A stretch of 64,000 nt of DNA, taken from contig NZ_JACEOL010000006.1 of NCBI RefSeq assembly GCF_013868055.1, positions 1-64,000 of the forward strand, in the 5' to 3' direction. Made by a program: the position numbers and the translations under genes. Below, one piece after another: positions 56,962 to 64,000 of this stretch. The notes under the pieces are model-generated. The model made no database searches. It was not told where the DNA came from and worked only from the letters and a program-made list of their open reading frames with translations. The stretch's first letter is position 1, and each line of letters begins with the position of its first letter. The DNA is from Thermoactinomyces mirandus (GTDB lineage Bacteria > Bacillota > Bacilli > Thermoactinomycetales > Thermoactinomycetaceae).

Positions 56962-58728
56962 TTATTTTATGGACTGGGCAAACTCATCATTGGGCTCAAT
57001 CTGCCTTATTTGCAATGACTTTTTCATAATCTCCCTTGCCACAGGTGCTGCCACGGTCCCGCCTGTTGCGTTTCCCGAAGCCGAAGAAGGTTCGTCAATG
57101 GCAACATAAACTACAACTTCCGGATTGTTGTATGGCGCAAATCCAATAAAAGAAACAATATACTTGTTTTCCAGATATCCGCTGCCATCGGGATCCGGTT
57201 TTTGGGCCGTTCCCGTTTTCCCGGCCACACCATACCCGGGGAGCTCCGCTTCCACACCGGTCCCGTTCCTGACCACCTCACGCAACAGTTCCCGCACTTG
57301 CATGGCGGTGGATTCCTTGATAATGCGACGGCTCTCCGGTTTAAAAGACTGGACTTTCTTTTCCAGACCGGTTTCCCATACCGAATCGAGGATGTGCGGC
57401 TTATGCCATGTACCCCCGTTGGCAATGGCACACAAGGACGCCACCTGCTGAATGGGTGTTACCGAAATCCCCTGTCCGAAAGAGACGGTGGCCAGTTCCG
57501 AAGAATAAAGATTGCGTCCGAAAAAGTATCCCCTTCCTTCAGCCGGAAGGTCAATTCCCGTTTTTTTGCCCAGTTGTTCGGTAATATCCCCAAACCCGAA
57601 CCGGTTGATATAGTCGACCAGTTTCTGTTCCCCCAATTTTTGACCCAGTAAAACGAAGGCGACATTGCTTGATAACTTGATTCCATCCCGAAACGTAATT
57701 TGCCCCCAGCCCGAACCGTTCCAGTCATGAATTACCCGATCGCCCACCTTGACCGATCCCGATTGGAATGTTGCATCGGGATGGAATATCCCCTCTTCAA
57801 TCGCTGCTGCCAACGTCACAATCTTGAAGGTGGACCCTGGTTCAAACTGGCTTTGTACAGCCAGGTTCTTGGCATTGTCTTCTGTCAGGGTTTCCGAATA
57901 GTTTCCGGGATCAAAAGTGGGACGACTGGCCATCGCCAGAATTTCCCCTGTCTTGGGATCAGCGACAATGGCTGTTCCTCCTTTTGCCTGGTAATTGTCA
58001 ATCGCTTCTTCCAATTCAAGTTCCAATTGATGCTGGATGCGCGAATCAATCGTTAACACCAGATCCTTGCTGGGTTCCGGCGGGCGATTCTTTTCGGGTT
58101 GATCCGTCACCATCATCCCGTTTCTGGCTTTCAGATATTTCACATAACCTTCCTTTCCCCTCAGCCATTTGTCATAAACCTGCTCAATGCCGCCAACCGC
58201 TGTATCATCATATTGTAAGAATCCCAAAACATGGGCGGCCAGTGTTCCATTATATTGCCTCATAAAAGTGGGAAAGGCATATATCCCGTCAATCAACCCT
58301 TTTTCATCCAATGCCGTGACCTTTTTCAATACCTCTTCCGGATACTTGTATTTACCTTTATATCTTAATTCTACGGAATCCGACTTTTTTGATAGTTTTT
58401 CTGCCAACACATCTGCATCAATTTTCAATATCGGCGCCAACAGATTTGCGGTCTTTTGCGGATTTTTCACCTGGCGGGTATCTGCAACAAAATAATAAGC
58501 GTCCACTTCCCATGCCAGCTGCTGTTGTTTTGTACGGTCATAGATAGTACCTCGTTTGGGGCGAAGAACATCTTCCTTGATCCATGTTTCTTTGGCTGCC
58601 GCCAACAGTTCGTTATAATCCACGGCTTGCAGCCAAAACAATCTTCCGATAACCATGATGAAACAACCCGTCCAAACGAGCCCGATCAGAAGAGAACGCT
58701 GCTTGCTCTTCTTAAACATCGAACCCAT
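56962..58728 (-). CDS. pbpB: Class B penicillin-binding protein 2B (divisome transpeptidase)
   Basis: A 588-residue septal transpeptidase. Membrane helix at about 12-33; PBP dimer domain; transpeptidase domain with Ser299 in GSTFK, SSN in IKLSSNVAF and KTGT in VAGKTGTAQK. It lacks the two C-terminal PASTA domains of B. subtilis PBP2B (about 713 residues), ending instead at residue 588. Position after ftsL identifies it as the division PBP. ATG 58728 has GGGAGAGG seven bases upstream. Confidence 0.93.
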   Translation of the reverse strand: MGSMFKKSKQRSLLIGLVWTGCFIMVIGRLFWLQAVDYNELLAAAKETWIKEDVLRPKRGTIYDRTKQQQLAWEVDAYYFVADTRQVKNPQKTANLLAPILKIDADVLAEKLSKKSDSVELRYKGKYKYPEEVLKKVTALDEKGLIDGIYAFPTFMRQYNGTLAAHVLGFLQYDDTAVGGIEQVYDKWLRGKEGYVKYLKARNGMMVTDQPEKNRPPEPSKDLVLTIDSRIQHQLELELEEAIDNYQAKGGTAIVADPKTGEILAMASRPTFDPGNYSETLTEDNAKNLAVQSQFEPGSTFKIVTLAAAIEEGIFHPDATFQSGSVKVGDRVIHDWNGSGWGQITFRDGIKLSSNVAFVLLGQKLGEQKLVDYINRFGFGDITEQLGKKTGIDLPAEGRGYFFGRNLYSSELATVSFGQGISVTPIQQVASLCAIANGGTWHKPHILDSVWETGLEKKVQSFKPESRRIIKESTAMQVRELLREVVRNGTGVEAELPGYGVAGKTGTAQKPDPDGSGYLENKYIVSFIGFAPYNNPEVVVYVAIDEPSSASGNATGGTVAAPVAREIMKKSLQIRQIEPNDEFAQSIK

Positions 58729-58794
58729 GATTCAGCCTCTCCCATCTTTTTCTGTACGTTTTTCTGTATCGTTTGTCCTCTAAAGAATTGGCTC

Positions 58795-59157
58795 TCAGGG
58801 GCGAATAGAAGGCAGATATTTTGGTGTCGTCAGTTCCAGTCCTTTCTGTTCTGCAAACTTTCGAATACGCTCCACGCTTTTTAGCCTGTTCGATTCCGTT
58901 TCCAGCTGGTGGTTCTGTTTTTCCACTTTTTGTATTTCCAATTCTGTATTTTGAATCGCTACATTCAACTCCGAAACTTTTGCAAACCGTGACAGGACAA
59001 GAACTGCCAAAGCGACACAGACAATTACGGTAAACAGGTACAGCAACTTTTCTCCTGTCGGAAGTGCTTTCAAAGGGGCCAACCTTTTCTTCCGCTTCTT
59101 GGTGTAAGGCTTGTCGAGCGGCCTCGCTACAGCAGTATTAAAACGATCCTCTCTCAT
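58795..59157 (-). CDS. ftsL: Cell division protein FtsL
   Basis: A 120-residue bitopic protein with a basic cytosolic tail (1-36), a membrane helix (about 38-58, LLYLFTVIVCVALAVLVL) and an extracellular leucine-zipper-like coiled coil (63-105). It forms a complex with DivIB and DivIC in the divisome. ATG has GGAGG nine bases upstream. It lies between rsmH and pbpB as in nearly all dcw clusters. Confidence 0.94.
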   Translation of the reverse strand: MREDRFNTAVARPLDKPYTKKRKKRLAPLKALPTGEKLLYLFTVIVCVALAVLVLSRFAKVSELNVAIQNTELEIQKVEKQNHQLETESNRLKSVERIRKFAEQKGLELTTPKYLPSIRP

Positions 59158-59194
59158 TATATAAATCCTCCTTACACTACCGGCTTCTTTCTAT

Positions 59195-60127
59195 CTATAT
59201 TTTTTCTGCAACCCTCAATTTGGCGGAACGTGCCCGCTGGTTTTTCTCTATTTCTTTTTCAGCAGGCAAAACCGGCTTTCTGGTAACCACCCGCAATTCC
59301 GGTTTTTTTCCACATGTACATACAGGAAAATCAGGTGGACAAATACACCCCAGCGCCCGCTCCTGAAAAAACCGTTTGCAAATCCGGTCTTCCAATGAAT
59401 GAAACGTGATGACACTGATGCGACCTTTGGGCTGCAGCAACTTAACTCCTTCTTCAAGGGCTTCCTGCAAAGCATTCAGTTCATCGTTCACAGCAATCCG
59501 GATCGCCTGGAATGAACGGCGTGCCGGATGGGGTCCCTTTCTGCGTGCAGGAGCCGGAATCGCCTGTTTAATCAGATCGACCAACTCCAGGGTTGTATGA
59601 ATTGGTGCTTTTTTCCTTGCTTTTACAATCTCTCTGGCAATTCTCCGGGAAAATTTTTCCTCTCCGTATTCAAACAAAATGCGGACCAATTCTTCCTCAG
59701 GCCACTCATTCACCACATGATACGCGCTTAATTCCTGTGACTGGTCCATCCTCATATCCAGCGGAGCTTCCTGGTGATAACTGAAGCCCCGGTTTCCTTG
59801 GTCTAACTGGGGGGATGACACACCCAAATCGAACAACAAGCCGTCAACGAAGCTGTAACCCAGCCTGTTTACAACTTGCCGGACATGCCGAAAGTTAGAT
59901 TTTACCAAATGGAGGGTGCAGGCAATGTTTTTTAACGTGTCCCGGGCATGATCAAGTGCTTTTTGATCCTGATCAAATCCGATCAGGGTTCCGGCCGGAG
60001 ACAGTTTTTCCGCAATTAACCGGCTGTGCCCTCCTCCACCCAAAGTACAATCAACGTAAATCCCGTCAGATTTGACACAAAGCCCGTTGACTGCCTCTTC
60101 CCTTAAAACCGTTTCATGTACAAACAC
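59195..60127 (-). CDS. rsmH: 16S rRNA (cytosine1402-N4)-methyltransferase
   Basis: A 310-residue SAM-dependent methyltransferase (MraW) acting on C1402 of 16S rRNA in the P-site. SAM motif [18 protein letters not shown] (about 25-42), [13 protein letters not shown] and [12 protein letters not shown] are typical. The start is GTG 60127 with AAAGGA nine bases before. It is the second gene of the dcw operon. Confidence 0.96.
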   Translation of the reverse strand: MFVHETVLREEAVNGLCVKSDGIYVDCTLGGGGHSRLIAEKLSPAGTLIGFDQDQKALDHARDTLKNIACTLHLVKSNFRHVRQVVNRLGYSFVDGLLFDLGVSSPQLDQGNRGFSYHQEAPLDMRMDQSQELSAYHVVNEWPEEELVRILFEYGEEKFSRRIAREIVKARKKAPIHTTLELVDLIKQAIPAPARRKGPHPARRSFQAIRIAVNDELNALQEALEEGVKLLQPKGRISVITFHSLEDRICKRFFQERALGCICPPDFPVCTCGKKPELRVVTRKPVLPAEKEIEKNQRARSAKLRVAEKI

Positions 60128-60144
60128 ATTGATTCATCCTTTGC

Positions 60145-60576
60145 TCATAAATCCAGGTCTACAATACTTTCTGCGATTTCGTTGAATGATTCTTCAGAGT
60201 TACTGTAATACTCTTCCCAGTGTTCTTTGCACCAAATCTCAACCCGGGTGGAGACACCTATGATTACGCACTCCTTTTTCAGACAGGCATATTCCCGCAA
60301 GTTTGAGGCAATGTGGATTCTACCCTGTTTGTCCAGTTCCGCCTCACAGGCTCCAGAAAAAAAGAAGCGCGTAAATTTACGTGCATCTGCTTTGGTAAAA
60401 GGAAGAGTTTTTAATTTCTGCTCCAGGCTTGTCCATTCCGAACGAGGGTATGCAAACAGACAGCGATCCAGTCCACGGGTGACCACAAAGGATTCTCCCA
60501 GCTGCTCCCTGAACTTTGCCGGGATGATCAACCTTCCCTTGTCATCGATGTTATGCCGGTACTCACCCATAAACAT
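60145..60576 (-). CDS. mraZ: Transcriptional regulator MraZ
   Basis: A 143-residue AbrB-fold DNA-binding protein that represses its own dcw operon. Two SpoVT/AbrB-type repeats are seen: [19 protein letters not shown] (about 3-21) and [17 protein letters not shown] (about 74-90), each with the conserved DxxGR. The open frame extends upstream through its own operator; ATG 60576 with GGAGG nine bases before is the right start. Operator boxes lie about 35 bp upstream. Confidence 0.95.
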   Translation of the reverse strand: MFMGEYRHNIDDKGRLIIPAKFREQLGESFVVTRGLDRCLFAYPRSEWTSLEQKLKTLPFTKADARKFTRFFFSGACEAELDKQGRIHIASNLREYACLKKECVIIGVSTRVEIWCKEHWEEYYSNSEESFNEIAESIVDLDL

Positions 60577-60610
60577 GCCACTTCGCCTCCCCTCGTCCTC
60601 CCTTCCTTCC

Positions 60611-60636
60611 CACTTTCCCCCACTTTCTACCACACT
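60611..60636 (-). promoter_or_regulatory. MraZ operator boxes
   Basis: On the minus strand AAAGTG occurs at 60621-60626 and 60611-60616, with a related AGTGTG at 60631-60636, spaced exactly 10 bp. This matches the tandem GTG-containing MraZ boxes known upstream of mraZ in other bacteria. Confidence 0.75.
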
Positions 60637-60640
60637 GGTA

Positions 60641-60649
60641 ATTATACCA
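60641..60649 (-). promoter_or_regulatory. dcw operon promoter (extended -10)
   Basis: TGGTATAAT on the minus strand is a perfect extended -10. No good -35 is present at 17 bp, where the end of the ahcY terminator lies. The MraZ boxes begin five bases downstream, so repressor binding would cover the start site. Confidence 0.7.
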
Positions 60650-60656
60650 CACGTCC

Positions 60657-60689
60657 ATTAAAAAATCCTGCACATCGCGTGCAGGATTT
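60657..60689 (-). terminator. ahcY terminator
   Basis: A perfect 11-bp stem AAATCCTGCAC/GTGCAGGATTT (60663-60689) with a 5-base loop and TTTTTT on the minus strand, 27 bases after the ahcY stop. Confidence 0.88.
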
Positions 60690-60715
60690 AACCGTATATT
60701 TCCTTTTGCCGAAAA

Positions 60716-61978
60716 TCAGTCCAATTGCCAACTTGCCAGATATCTTTGCTGTTCTTCGGTGAGGTCATCGATTTGCATGCCGTTTGCTTCCAGAAAGTAG
60801 CGGGAGACCTGTTCATCAATCTGGTAAGGAACATCAAGGACATTTTCGCCAAGCTTTTTATGATTTTCATGCACATACAGGAGGCAAAGCGCCTGAAGCG
60901 CAAATGTCATATCCATGATTTCCGCGGGATGGCCGTCTCCAGCCGCCAGGTTTACCAGCCTTCCCTCTGCCAGCAAATTGAGTTTACGTCCGTTCGGCAT
61001 CGTGTATTCGGTAATGTCTTTCCGCACAATCCGACGGTTGACCGCGATCTGTTCCAGTGCATCAACATCGATTTCCACATTGAAGTGGCCGGCATTGGCC
61101 AGAATGGCTCCATGTTTCATCACCTGAAAATGTTTCGCCGCAATGACTCCCTTATTTCCGGTCAATGTGACAAACAGATCGCCATGTTTGGCTGCCTCCA
61201 TCATCGGCATGACGGTAAAGCCGTCCATATATGCTTCGGTAGCCTTGATGGCATCCACTTCCGTCACAATCACTTTGGCACCCAATCCTTTGGCACGCAT
61301 GGCAACCCCGCGGCCACACCAGCCATAACCAGCCACAACAACCGTTTTTCCGGCTACAACCAGGTTGGTAGTCCGATTAATTCCATCCCATACCGATTGG
61401 CCTGTTCCATAGCGGTTATCAAACAGGAATTTGGAATAAGCATCATTGACTGCCACCATGGGGAATCTTAATTTGCCTTCTTTCTCCAGCGAACGCAAGC
61501 GCAAAATTCCGGTAGTGGTTTCTTCGCAGCCACCTTTGACATTTTCCAGCAGATCCGGGCACTCTGCATGCAGGGTGCTGACCAGATCCCCGCCGTCGTC
61601 AATAATCAGACCAGGCCTTGATTCGAGAGTTTTGATCAGGTGATCCTTATATTCTTCGGGCGACGGATTATATCTGGCAAATACCGTGATTCCGGATTGG
61701 GCAAGCGCAGCGGCAATATCATCCTGGGTGGAAAGCGGATTGCTCCCGGTGATCGTCACTTGGGCACCGGCGTCACGGATCAGTTCTGCCAGACAAGCTG
61801 TTTTGGCTTCAAGGTGCAGGGAAATCGCCACTTTTTCCCCGGCCAGCGGTTTTTCTACCGAAAGACGTTCCCGCAAACGTGCCAACACAGGCATGTGATC
61901 GCGGGCCCAATCCATTTTCAAACGTCCCTGCGGAGCAAGGCTCATGTCACGAACAATACTTCTTTCTGCTGAGTTCAT
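60716..61978 (-). CDS. ahcY: Adenosylhomocysteinase
   Basis: A 420-residue NAD-dependent enzyme cleaving S-adenosylhomocysteine to adenosine and homocysteine, recycling the product of SAM methyltransferases. Features: HLEAKTACLAELIRDAGA near the N-terminus, EETTTGILRL, the NAD loop VVAGYGWCGRGVAMRAKGLGA (about 205-225) and NAGHFNVEIDV. It lacks the extra 40-residue insert of eukaryotic and many proteobacterial forms, typical of the short bacterial type. ATG has GGAGG six bases upstream. B. subtilis has no AhcY and uses MtnN/LuxS instead, so its place between bshC and mraZ is distinctive. Confidence 0.96.
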   Translation of the reverse strand: MNSAERSIVRDMSLAPQGRLKMDWARDHMPVLARLRERLSVEKPLAGEKVAISLHLEAKTACLAELIRDAGAQVTITGSNPLSTQDDIAAALAQSGITVFARYNPSPEEYKDHLIKTLESRPGLIIDDGGDLVSTLHAECPDLLENVKGGCEETTTGILRLRSLEKEGKLRFPMVAVNDAYSKFLFDNRYGTGQSVWDGINRTTNLVVAGKTVVVAGYGWCGRGVAMRAKGLGAKVIVTEVDAIKATEAYMDGFTVMPMMEAAKHGDLFVTLTGNKGVIAAKHFQVMKHGAILANAGHFNVEIDVDALEQIAVNRRIVRKDITEYTMPNGRKLNLLAEGRLVNLAAGDGHPAEIMDMTFALQALCLLYVHENHKKLGENVLDVPYQIDEQVSRYFLEANGMQIDDLTEEQQRYLASWQLD

Positions 61979-62047
61979 CCTAATCCTCCTATCCTGTTAG
62001 TGCTTCAAAAGACTCATGGTTATAATAACTAAACCATTGCCAAGAAA

Positions 62048-63688
62048 CTAAATGGAAAGGATATATGGCAAACCATATCCTTTGATTGGCAGATTTGGCT
62101 GGTTTATCAGAAAATCGATCCATTCCATACCATGTTCATTCCACAACCAGACCATATTGTAAACTCTTTCCTGCGGTTTGTCATTCGGTTGGACAAAGTT
62201 GATCAGTTGATCCCATTTTTGCAGCGAAGCACGGTGCTTTTCCTCCAGACTTCTCCTTGCAAAATGGTGGTAGTAATTGATTTGAGCCATTATTTTTGTC
62301 CGGTTTTTTTCCCCAATTTCCTTCATATTCATGCCAATTTCCTGATCCAGATAGTTGACCAGCTGCCGATGGGCCCTTGCCATCTGTTTCCCCGCTTCAT
62401 CAAATACGCGGGTCAGATCCGGGGGCATTTGCAAATCCAGCCACATCTCTTTTTTCTTTCTCAGGGGAGAATCCAGTTCCCTCCAATTCAAGAAAAATTC
62501 ATTGATCCGCTTTTCCTGTCTGCTGTCAATGACTGTTACCCTCATACGTGGAATAATAATCGGCATTTGCAGGTTCATTTCAAGAAACGCTTCTTTTAAA
62601 AGAGACCAATAGGCAATCTCGCCAGAACCACCCACAAAGAATAGAACGGGAAACAGGGCTTCTTGCATTAGCGGACGCGTCAAGACATTATTGCTGAACC
62701 GGGCCGGGTCTTCCTGTACCAGTTTCAGAAGCCCGTTTTCAGACCAACGGTTCTTGCGGTCTTTTGTAACCCAGTCATCATTTTCCCGGAACAAATGCTG
62801 GCGTTCGCCATCAGCCTGAATAAACAAATTTCCCTGATTCTTTTTCAGGTCCACAGGTACATCCAGTCCCCACTCCCGTAACTGCCGGGCAGCCAGCTCT
62901 GTTTTTTGCGCAATCGATTCACTCTTACAGATCAGTTCGTTGAAAAAGGGGATCTCAATCCGGCGCAGGTTCTCATCATTTGAATCAACGAGCAACAAAC
63001 CGTATTTCCCGAAAAAATGATGCAGAACTCTGGCAAATAAACGCGTCCAGGAAAGGGAGGATTCCCCCCATTTTTTACATTGGATCAGCCATGTTTGCTT
63101 ATTCTCTCTGTCCGGCATGATCTGTGCCAGTTCATCCAGCCAGCGCCCGTAAACATCCCTGTCAATAATACGTCCCGAAACGGGAATTTTTCGCTGCTCC
63201 TCGACCACAAGCCGATGTTTGAACGGTTCACCGCCTCCGGTTTGCACCCAGACATGGTCAACCTCTTCAACATCGTGATCCTCCCCGGCAATCCAGAAAA
63301 CGGGAATCACCGGCCGACCCAGTTGCTCTTCCGCCTGTCTGGCCAAACGAATAATCGTGATTGCTTTATAAAAGGTATATAACGGTCCGCCCAGCAATCC
63401 TGCCTGCTGACCCCCGATCACAACCATACTCCCGTCTTCTTCCAGGCGGCCCAGATTGCGTTCCACTTCAGGATGCATCAACTCAGGCCGGTGAAAGGAC
63501 CGCAACGCTTCGACCAAGAATGTCCGTTTGATGGCCTGTCCCGTCTGGCTCAGATACCGGGCCCGTTTTTGTACACTTTCTTCCTGCCAGGGATTGTACG
63601 CATAAAAAGAATGCACAAAATCCGGCTGATGAAGATACATATCAAACAAGTTGGATTTCCGTGAAAGTGCGATTTCCTGTAACCTCAT
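62048..63688 (-). CDS. bshC: Bacillithiol synthesis cysteine ligase BshC
   Basis: A 546-residue enzyme (formerly YllA) that adds cysteine to GlcN-malate, the last step in making the low-molecular-weight thiol bacillithiol. Conserved segments seen: IGGQQAGLLGGPLYTFYKA (about 91-109), PVFWIAGEDHDVEEVDHVW, and a C-terminal coiled coil (about 440-500). Length matches the family. ATG has GAGGAG six bases before. In B. subtilis the gene is directly upstream of mraZ; here ahcY intervenes. Confidence 0.95.
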   Translation of the reverse strand: MRLQEIALSRKSNLFDMYLHQPDFVHSFYAYNPWQEESVQKRARYLSQTGQAIKRTFLVEALRSFHRPELMHPEVERNLGRLEEDGSMVVIGGQQAGLLGGPLYTFYKAITIIRLARQAEEQLGRPVIPVFWIAGEDHDVEEVDHVWVQTGGGEPFKHRLVVEEQRKIPVSGRIIDRDVYGRWLDELAQIMPDRENKQTWLIQCKKWGESSLSWTRLFARVLHHFFGKYGLLLVDSNDENLRRIEIPFFNELICKSESIAQKTELAARQLREWGLDVPVDLKKNQGNLFIQADGERQHLFRENDDWVTKDRKNRWSENGLLKLVQEDPARFSNNVLTRPLMQEALFPVLFFVGGSGEIAYWSLLKEAFLEMNLQMPIIIPRMRVTVIDSRQEKRINEFFLNWRELDSPLRKKKEMWLDLQMPPDLTRVFDEAGKQMARAHRQLVNYLDQEIGMNMKEIGEKNRTKIMAQINYYHHFARRSLEEKHRASLQKWDQLINFVQPNDKPQERVYNMVWLWNEHGMEWIDFLINQPNLPIKGYGLPYILSI

Positions 63689-63782
63689 AGATAACTCCTC
63701 TTTACAGCCATCTTCATTCCTGAAGAAAAGTTTTGCCTGTCACGATTCGGCAATTCTTCCAAATCATTGTAAAGTATACACT

Positions 63783-64000
63783 TTATTTACTGAAGTGACT
63801 AACCTTTTTTATTTCAAGCAGGATACTGAGCAGAAAACTGAGCAGGGATACTCCCGCAAACAATGTAAAAACACGTATCTCGATGGCTGTGACCAGATGT
63901 CCCATTTCCCTGTGCATGAAACCAAATGGCAGAAGCGGATCGATGAAACTGAACAGACGGGCGGCCGCCACCAGGCCAATCGCTCCGCCCGCCGCACGGA
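63783..64000 (-). CDS. Membrane protein, C-terminal part only (runs off the window)
   Basis: A frame open to the right edge and ending at TAA 63783. About 71 residues are visible: an amphipathic segment (ARLFSFIDPLLPFGFMHREM), then a hydrophobic helix (TLFAGVSLLSFLLSILL) and a basic tail. It is upstream of bshC, where many Bacillaceae carry a small DUF3397 membrane protein or panE; the sequence is compatible with the former but not enough to identify it. Confidence 0.5.
   Translation of the reverse strand, partial: RAAGGAIGLVAAARLFSFIDPLLPFGFMHREMGHLVTAIEIRVFTLFAGVSLLSFLLSILLEIKKVSHFSK

Overview
The window is a chromosomal stretch from an endospore-forming, low-to-mid GC Gram-positive bacterium of the order Bacillales. 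The evidence is gene content and order: sigE-sigG-spoIIGA, spoVD and spoVE, the mraZ/ftsZ division and wall cluster, bshC (bacillithiol), meso-diaminopimelate-type MurE, a PyrR-attenuated pyr operon and an Ile T-box. Read on the minus strand, the order bshC-mraZ-rsmH-ftsL-pbpB-spoVD-murE ... ftsA-ftsZ-spoIIGA-sigE-sigG-ylmCDE-sepF-ylmG-ylmH-divIVA-ileS-ylyA-lspA-ylyB-pyrR...pyrE-yloA(rqcH)-yloB closely follows Bacillus subtilis. The genus cannot be fixed from the sequence; Thermoactinomycetaceae or Alicyclobacillaceae-like lineages are possible.

Layout, left to right. 1-9.8 kb: amino-acid permease, M42 aminopeptidase, pgi, a plus-strand lipoprotein, dapF and a Ca2+-type P-ATPase. 10-12 kb: rqcH on the plus strand. 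12.2-22.3 kb: pyr operon on the minus strand (pyrR-uraA-pyrB-pyrC-carA-carB-pyrF-pyrE) with two PyrR attenuators and no pyrK/pyrD. 22.3-24.5 kb: rluD, lspA and a TraR/DksA-type gene. 24.8-28.6 kb: an accessory island (permease, HAD phosphatase, a candidate 34-codon gene, nanE, one uncertain ORF). 28.7-38.3 kb: ileS with T-box, divIVA, a broken ylmH, ylmG, sepF, ylmE, ylmD, ylmC, sigG and sigE. 38.3-41.1 kb: spoIIGA with a 22-bp-spacer promoter, two small hypothetical ORFs and a beta-propeller-like lipoprotein. 41.3-60.6 kb: dcw cluster. 60.7-64 kb: ahcY, bshC and the C-terminal end of a membrane protein.

Most genes serve wall synthesis, division and sporulation: lipid II assembly (MurA/B/D/E/F, MraY, MurG), the divisome (FtsA, FtsZ, SepF, DivIB, FtsL, PBP2B, DivIVA), the spore cortex machinery (SpoVD, SpoVE) and the early sporulation sigma switch (SpoIIGA, SigE, SigG). 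The pyr operon supplies UMP.

Main oddities: ylmH carries a frameshift and a nonsense codon although its ribosome-rescue partner rqcH is intact; the dcw-linked murA is frameshifted once; several short intergenic reading frames look coding but broken. Other notable sites are a hairpin covering the sigG ribosome-binding site, three 11-bp-phased TGTTTGCA repeats between spoVD and murE, MraZ boxes, and a dapF terminator lying inside a convergent lipoprotein gene. No rRNA, tRNA, CRISPR array, insertion sequence or prophage was seen. No wholly new system was found; the best leads are the broken ylmH/murA genes and the orphan small genes.
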